Origin: Luteimonas sp. BLCC-B24 | GTDB taxonomy: Bacteria > Pseudomonadota > Gammaproteobacteria > Xanthomonadales > Xanthomonadaceae | Assembly (NCBI RefSeq): GCF_028550595.1 | Contig: NZ_JAQQGN010000003.1 | Span: 1 to 64,000 of the forward strand | Direction of reading: 5' to 3' | DNA: 64,000 nt | In this document: piece after piece, positions 57,842 to 64,000 of the stretch | How positions within the stretch are numbered: position 1 is the stretch's first letter | How the letters are laid out: each line of letters begins with the position of its first letter | Notes under the pieces: model-generated | The model's database searches: none | What the model was told of the DNA's origin: nothing | What the model saw: only the letters and a program-made list of their open reading frames with translations | Made by a program: the position numbers and the translations under genes

Positions 57842-58930
57842 TCACGGGGTGGCCGGGTTGTAGACCGACAGCGCCCAGCCCATGCGCTCGTGGCCGAACT
57901 GGTTCCAGATCGGGCTGCGGCCGTTGCTGAAGCTGCTGTAGCGCGCCGCGCCGGTGCCGGTGCTGCCGCCCCAGAGGCCGGCACTGACCGTGCCGCCGGT
58001 GTAGGTGGGATGGACGTCGTCGGACTGGATGTAGTCGTAGGAACTCTGCGCGCCGACGAACTTGGTGTTCGCATCGCGCAGCGTGCCGCGCAGGGTCACG
58101 GTGATGCGCTGCAGATAGCTGGCCTCGCTCTCGCCGGGCACCCAGCGCAGCGCCTCGGAATCGACGATGCCGTCGCCGTTGCTGTCGAAGTCGGCGCCCA
58201 TGTACTGGGCGAAGCTGTCGGCGCACTGGAAGCCCTTCTGCCGTGCGTATTCGCACATCCAGTAGTTCATCCGCGACAGCGCCGGCAGGAAGCGGTCGCG
58301 CAGGTTGACGGTCTGCCCGGTGCCCGCGTCGCGGCACGCGCTCTGCACGTTGTCGGCGGCGTAACCCGGGTAGTAGACGTTGGAGATGATCTTCAGCCGC
58401 GTGTTGGGATGCGCATTGGCGTTGATGTAGTCCATCGACTGCGCGACGTAGGTCCTGCACGCATTCACGGCCGCCTCGAGCCCGGCGTAGCTGCAGGTGC
58501 CGGTCTGCGACTTGAACGCGGTACGCGCCTGCAGGCCGTCGTTGCCGCACATCTCGAACGTCACCACACGCGTGGACGCAGCCTGCATGTACGAACGCTC
58601 GGCGACGATCTTGTTCTCGTACACGTCGCGCGCGACCGCGCCGGATTTGGTGCGGCGGATGGTCTCGATGTCGGCGTTCCAGCGCGCGGCCAGGTATTCG
58701 CCGTTGACCGTCGGCGCCGAGTAGCGCGCGGCATTGCTGACCGAGCCGTTGTAGCCGGCGTAGATCGAATCGCCATAGGCCACCAGGCGGTACTTCGCGG
58801 TCGTGCCCGGGCGGTCGATCGTCCACGAGACGTTCTGGTTGAGCGTGTTGGCCGCGGCGGGCGCGCACAGCGCCATCAGCACGGCGACGGGCAGCGCACG
58901 ACACGCCGCGTTGCGGAACCGGATCTGCAT
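57842..58930 (-). CDS. Secreted SGNH/GDSL hydrolase
   Basis: The 362-residue protein has a Sec signal (LPVAVLMALCAPAAAN). Block I is AYGDSIYAGYNG with the catalytic Ser, block III FEMCGNDG, and the C-terminal QSDDVHPTYTGG has the Asp/His pair. A calcium-loop-like DFDSNGDGIVDSEAL lies near residue 245. It probably cleaves an ester in the periplasm or outside the cell, perhaps acyl groups on glycans. Its stop overlaps a possible GTG start of the next gene. Confidence 0.88.
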   Translation of the reverse strand: MQIRFRNAACRALPVAVLMALCAPAAANTLNQNVSWTIDRPGTTAKYRLVAYGDSIYAGYNGSVSNAARYSAPTVNGEYLAARWNADIETIRRTKSGAVARDVYENKIVAERSYMQAASTRVVTFEMCGNDGLQARTAFKSQTGTCSYAGLEAAVNACRTYVAQSMDYINANAHPNTRLKIISNVYYPGYAADNVQSACRDAGTGQTVNLRDRFLPALSRMNYWMCEYARQKGFQCADSFAQYMGADFDSNGDGIVDSEALRWVPGESEASYLQRITVTLRGTLRDANTKFVGAQSSYDYIQSDDVHPTYTGGTVSAGLWGGSTGTGAARYSSFSNGRSPIWNQFGHERMGWALSVYNPATP

Positions 58931-59167
58931 CCTGTTTCCCCTTCGACTGTGTCCGCCGGAGCGGCTGCTCCCGGCGGTGACGCACATCGAACTCCAACTG
59001 CCGCGACCGGAACCGGCCGTTGGCCGGTGCCCCCCGTGTCGTCGCGCACCGGACGCTAGCGTACGGCGCAGCGGCGCGCATTCTGCGCTGCAACAGGCGC
59101 GCGGCCGGAATCGGCGCGCACACACGTGGGCCGGGGCACCAACGCCGGCATCGCGCAGCGCGCCCAC

Positions 59168-59181
59168 TTGATCCGGATCAA
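59168..59181 (+). promoter_or_regulatory. FNR/ANR-type box upstream of adhP
   Basis: TTGATCCGGATCAA is a perfect 14-base palindrome fitting the FNR consensus TTGAT-N4-ATCAA. It is centred about 62 bases before the adhP ATG, a position suited to activation. Oxygen-dependent control of adhP is predicted. Confidence 0.75.
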
Positions 59182-59236
59182 TGCCTCGCCGCGCGCGGAC
59201 GCGCAGGCTGAGGTCGTCCGACACGAGGGAGTGGCG

Positions 59237-60268
59237 ATGATGGAACGCACCATGAAAGCCGCCGTGGTCCGCGCGTTCGGCGCGCCGCTGGTGATCGAGG
59301 AGGTCGCGGTGCCACGCCCGGGACCGGGCGAGCTGCTGGTCAGAATCGAAGCCTGCGGCGTCTGCCATACGGATCTGCACGCGGCCGAAGGCGACTGGCC
59401 GGTCAAACCGGCGCCGCCCTTCATTCCCGGCCACGAAGGCGTCGGGCACGTGGTCGCCGTCGGCGGCGGCGTGCGTCATGTGCGCGAAGGCGACCGGGTC
59501 GGCGTGCCCTGGCTGTATTCGGCCTGCGGCCACTGCACACACTGTCTCGGCGGCTGGGAGACGCTGTGCGAATCCCAGCGCAACACCGGCTATTCGGTCA
59601 ACGGCGGATTCGCCGAGTACGCGCTCGCCGATGCCGCGTACGTGGGCCATGTGCCCGCGTCGATCGGCTTCGTCGAGATCGCGCCGATTCTCTGCGCCGG
59701 GGTCACCGTCTACAAGGGACTCAAGGTCACGGATACCAAACCCGGCGACTGGGTGGTGATCTCCGGCATCGGGGGCCTCGGCCACCTGGCGGTGCAGTAC
59801 GCGCGCGCCATGGGCCTCAACGTCGCGGCCGTGGATGTGGACGACGCCAAGCTGCAACTCGCCAGGCGCCTCGGCGCGACGGTGACGGTCAATGCGGCGA
59901 CGACGGATCCGGTGGCGCAGCTGAAACAGGACATCGGCGGCGCGCACGGCGCGCTGGTCACCGCGGTGTCGCCCAGGGCCTTCGAGCAGGCGGTCGGCAT
60001 GGTGCGGCGCGGCGGCACGGTGTCGCTCGTCGGACTGCCGCCGGGCACGTTTCCGCTCGACATCTTCGGCCTGGTGCTCGGCGGGGTGACCGTGCGCGGC
60101 TCGATCGTCGGCACGCGCCTGGACCTGCAGGAGTCGCTGGCCTTCGCGGCACGGGGCCAGGTGCGCGCGACCGTGGCCACCGAGCGGCTGGAGGCCATCA
60201 ACGACGTGTTCGCGCGCATGCACGCCGGCACGATCGAGGGCCGCATCGTGCTCGACTTCGCCGCATGA
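59237..60268 (+). CDS. adhP: Zinc-dependent alcohol dehydrogenase AdhP
   Basis: The 343-residue protein has catalytic-zinc residues in [17 protein letters not shown] and GHEGVG, the structural zinc set [15 protein letters not shown] (four cysteines), and a Rossmann [31 protein letters not shown] and [14 protein letters not shown] are typical of propanol-preferring AdhP. It interconverts primary alcohols and aldehydes with NAD. ATGATG occurs at the start, 59237 being used. An FNR/ANR-type box lies upstream. Confidence 0.93.
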   Translation: MMERTMKAAVVRAFGAPLVIEEVAVPRPGPGELLVRIEACGVCHTDLHAAEGDWPVKPAPPFIPGHEGVGHVVAVGGGVRHVREGDRVGVPWLYSACGHCTHCLGGWETLCESQRNTGYSVNGGFAEYALADAAYVGHVPASIGFVEIAPILCAGVTVYKGLKVTDTKPGDWVVISGIGGLGHLAVQYARAMGLNVAAVDVDDAKLQLARRLGATVTVNAATTDPVAQLKQDIGGAHGALVTAVSPRAFEQAVGMVRRGGTVSLVGLPPGTFPLDIFGLVLGGVTVRGSIVGTRLDLQESLAFAARGQVRATVATERLEAINDVFARMHAGTIEGRIVLDFAA

Positions 60269-60286
60269 GTGCAGCGTCGCGCTGGC

Positions 60287-61669
<1,383 letters not shown>

Positions 61670-61797
61670 GCGTGCATGATCGCAGGTGGCGCGGCCCACC
61701 GGTCACTGGCCGCGACCGGCACCGCAGCGCGCGTTCGCGCAGGCGCGCCCCTGGCGACCGCTAGACTCGGCCACGGCTGACACGGGAGATGCCGCGC

Positions 61798-62973
61798 ATG
61801 GTCGCGCACGGACCCTTCGAACGGACACACGCGGATCGCTCTGCACGCGGCCGGTTTGCATGCGTCGGCGGGTGCCTCGCGGCACTGCTGCTCACGGTCG
61901 GCGTCGGGGAGCCGGTCCAGGCAGCCGGCCCCGGCAACCGCGCCGAAGCGACCGCGATCATCGCCGACATGCGCCGGGTCGTGACCGACATGGGCGTGGA
62001 ACGGCTGGAGACGGTCCGCATCGGCGGTATCGACCAGTGGGTGTCGATCCGCGGCCACGACCGGCGCAATCCGGTGCTGCTGATGCTGCACGGTGGCCCG
62101 GGCTGGGTGTCGATGCCCACCAGCTGGTACTTCCAGCGCGGATGGGAGGAGTACTTCACGGTCGTGCAGTGGGATCAGCGCGGCGCCGGCAAGACCTATC
62201 GGGCACACGACCCCGGAGTGATCGGCCCGACGATGACGCTGGACCGCATGGTCGCCGATACCGAGGAGATGGCGGACTGGCTGCGCCGCGAATTCGGCAA
62301 GGAACGGATCTTCGTGCTCGGCCATTCCTGGGGCAGCTATCTGGGCCTGCAACTCGCCCGCTCGCGCCCGGAGTGGCTGCACGCCTACATCGGCATCGGC
62401 CAGATGACCGACGCACCGGAAAGCGAGCGCCGGGGTTGGGCATTCGCGTTCGAGCAGGCCGAGCGCGACGGGAACGCGTCGGCCCTGGCCGAACTGCAGG
62501 CGATCGCACCGTACGCCGAAGGCACCGAGGGTGTGACGCTGGCGGATCTGATGGTGCAACGGCGGTGGCTCAACCATTACGGCGGCATGGTCCACAACCG
62601 CACCGGCGGCCAGGCCGAGGCCGCTGCGATCGCCCTGTCGCCGGAATACACCGATGCCGACCTCGCCGCGGTCTGGACCGCCAACCGGTTCTCGATGGAC
62701 CGGCTGCTGGCCCAGGTGCTGACCTTGGATCTGCGCGAGATCGACCGGCTCGAGGTGCCGCTGCTGCTGTTCCTCGGGCGGCACGACCACAACGTGTCCT
62801 CGTCGGTGGCGGCGGAGTGGTTCGAGCAGGTGCAGGCCCCGTCGAAGCGACTCGTCTGGTTCGAGCAGTCCGCGCACGAGGTCATGAACGAGGAACCCGG
62901 CAAGACGCTGGTCTCGCTGGTGCAGCACGCGCGGCCCATCGCCGAGCGCGCCGGGGACGTGCCGCCACGCTGA
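61798..62973 (+). CDS. Exported alpha/beta hydrolase, proline iminopeptidase-like
   Basis: The 391-residue protein has a signal-type N-terminus (FACVGGCLAALLLTVGVG), then an alpha/beta-hydrolase with the oxyanion HGGPGWVSM, WDQRGAGKTY and the nucleophile GHSWGSYLG, ending near WFEQSAHEVM (catalytic His). HGGPG plus DQRGxGxS is the S33 peptidase pattern. GGGAG sits nine bases before ATG 61798, whereas it directly touches the ATG at 61789, so 61798 is used. The substrate is unknown; periplasmic if the signal is functional. Confidence 0.85.
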   Translation: MVAHGPFERTHADRSARGRFACVGGCLAALLLTVGVGEPVQAAGPGNRAEATAIIADMRRVVTDMGVERLETVRIGGIDQWVSIRGHDRRNPVLLMLHGGPGWVSMPTSWYFQRGWEEYFTVVQWDQRGAGKTYRAHDPGVIGPTMTLDRMVADTEEMADWLRREFGKERIFVLGHSWGSYLGLQLARSRPEWLHAYIGIGQMTDAPESERRGWAFAFEQAERDGNASALAELQAIAPYAEGTEGVTLADLMVQRRWLNHYGGMVHNRTGGQAEAAAIALSPEYTDADLAAVWTANRFSMDRLLAQVLTLDLREIDRLEVPLLLFLGRHDHNVSSSVAAEWFEQVQAPSKRLVWFEQSAHEVMNEEPGKTLVSLVQHARPIAERAGDVPPR

Positions 62974-63012
62974 GCGCGACGTGATCGCGCCCGGCACGGC
63001 GCTCCGGAAACG

Positions 63013-63040
63013 ACGAGGCCCGGGCATGCCCGGGCCTCGT
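63013..63040. terminator. Perfect 28-bp palindromic terminator between convergent genes
   Basis: ACGAGGCCCGGGCA and TGCCCGGGCCTCGT form a perfect palindrome between stops at 62973 and 63061. It lacks a T-run but suits a bidirectional terminator. Confidence 0.6.
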
Positions 63041-63060
63041 GCGACCGCCGGCGGTCGACC

Positions 63061-64000
63061 TCAGCCGGCTTTCTTCGTCACGATCCACTGGTCCACGCGA
63101 CGCTCCAGCAGGTCCAGCGGCATCGCGCCGCCGCCGAGGATCGTGTCGTGGAAGCCGCGGATGTCGAAGGCCTCGCCCAGCTCGGCCTCGGCCTTCGCGC
63201 GCAGCTGCTGGATCTTGATCATGCCGACCTTATAGGCCGTGGCCTGACCGGGCATGATCAGGTAGCGGCGCACTTCCGAGCGGATCGCGGCCTCGGGAAT
63301 CGACGCGTTCTGCTGGAAGTACTCGACCGCCTGCGACTCGGTCCAGCCCTTGGCGTGCAGGCCGGTATCGACCACCAGGCGGATCGCGCGCCACATCTCC
63401 GACATCAGCCGGCCGTACTCGGAGTAGGGGTCCTCGTAGGTGCCCGGCATTTCCTTGGCCAGCCACTCGGAATACAGGCCCCAGCCTTCCGCGTAGGCGG
63501 TGCTGAAGTACTGGGTGCGGAACGTCGGCACGCCCTCGAGCTCCTGCGCGATCGAGATCTGCATGTGATGCCCGGGCAGGCCCTCGTGATAGGCGATCAC
63601 CTCGAGTTCGGTCTTCGGCATCGCGCCCATGTCCGACAGATGCGCGTAGTAGATGCCCGGACGCGCGCCGTCCGGCGTGCCCGGGAAGTAGTGCTGGGCG
63701 GCGCCGTCCTGTTCGCGGAAGGCCTCGACCCGGCGCACTTCCAGATCCGCTTTCGGCAGCAGGCCGAAGTACGCGGGCAGATGCTGCTTGATGTTGGCGA
63801 TCGCCTCGCTGGCGCCGTCGATGTAGGCCTGACGGCCGGCATCGGTATTGGGAAAGCGGAACTGCGGGTCGGTATTGATGAACGCGAAGAACGCGGCGAG
63901 ATCGCCGTCGAAACCGACCTGCTGCTTGATCGCCTCCATCTCGCCGCGCAGACGCACGACCTCGTCGAGGCCGAGCTGGTGGATCGCGTCGGCGCTCATG
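63061..64000 (-). CDS. DUF885 family protein, C-terminal part (truncated by window edge)
   Basis: About 313 C-terminal residues are in the window; DUF885 proteins are usually around 600, so the N-terminal half lies beyond 64000. Visible signatures are AIHQLGLDEVVRLRGEM, GIYYAHL, the zinc-peptidase-like VIAYHEGLPGHHMQ, YAEGWGLYSEWLAKE and PGQATAYKVGM. Members are often lipoproteins or periplasmic, of putative metallopeptidase activity. The ATG at 63999 is probably internal, since the family continues further upstream. Confidence 0.9.
   Translation of the reverse strand, partial: MSADAIHQLGLDEVVRLRGEMEAIKQQVGFDGDLAAFFAFINTDPQFRFPNTDAGRQAYIDGASEAIANIKQHLPAYFGLLPKADLEVRRVEAFREQDGAAQHYFPGTPDGARPGIYYAHLSDMGAMPKTELEVIAYHEGLPGHHMQISIAQELEGVPTFRTQYFSTAYAEGWGLYSEWLAKEMPGTYEDPYSEYGRLMSEMWRAIRLVVDTGLHAKGWTESQAVEYFQQNASIPEAAIRSEVRRYLIMPGQATAYKVGMIKIQQLRAKAEAELGEAFDIRGFHDTILGGGAMPLDLLERRVDQWIVTKKAG

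Overview
The window looks like a chromosomal segment of a GC-rich gammaproteobacterium, most likely Lysobacteraceae/Xanthomonadaceae (Luteimonas- or Lysobacter-like). This is inferred from the high GC, the codon use, the gene families (YgiB/YgiC, YaeQ, Lnt, DbpA, GPH transporter with a GH94 phosphorylase, periplasmic aldehyde oxidoreductase) and an inverted intergenic repeat of the type common in that family. The exception is the left 2.2 kb, which is visibly AT-richer (about 45-50% GC by eye) and looks horizontally acquired.

Layout. 1-2.2 kb: a 5'-truncated TIGR04141/DUF6119-type protein and a membrane-anchored coiled-coil protein. 2.4-6.2 kb: an SH3b protein, a secreted protein, a MerR regulator facing a glutaredoxin-MauE fusion across a mer-like operator, and two divergent paralogous small membrane proteins. 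6.3-10.6 kb: a translationally coupled operon of GPH symporter, GH94 phosphorylase and gluconokinase, which reads as a cellobionate route to glucose-1-phosphate and 6-phosphogluconate, with a LacI-type operator upstream. 11-17 kb: SDR and NAD-epimerase genes, an XRE regulator, a GST and a decayed AraC copy. 17-19.6 kb: a lipase-fold, possibly secreted protein followed by an ankyrin lipoprotein. 19.7-26.6 kb: a tightly coupled operon of hybrid CHASE3 kinase, response regulator, YaiO-type TPR/beta-barrel outer membrane protein, HEAT-repeat membrane protein and processive GT2, the best candidate here for a little-described envelope polysaccharide system. 27-37.6 kb: MgtE, a lipoprotein, an aldo/keto reductase, a TonB-like protein, DUF3597 and zinc-ribbon proteins, an MFS transporter, LysR and a QseBC/PmrAB-like two-component pair with a candidate box.

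37.8-51.2 kb is almost entirely plus strand: AraC regulator, PaoABC-type molybdenum aldehyde oxidoreductase, DoxX, two SDRs with export-like N-termini, an NTP/NDP-exchanger-like carrier, MipA, a PF10119 methyltransferase and a DltE-like SDR. This suggests a redox or aldehyde-stress block. 51.2-64 kb: YgiB/YgiC, a fasciclin lipoprotein, YaeQ, an operon of SGNH hydrolase, unknown anchored protein and an enlarged Lnt, AdhP behind a perfect FNR/ANR box, DbpA, an alpha/beta hydrolase and the C-terminal part of a DUF885 peptidase-like protein.

I found no rRNA, tRNA, CRISPR array or intact insertion sequence. All family assignments come from reading motifs; no search was run.
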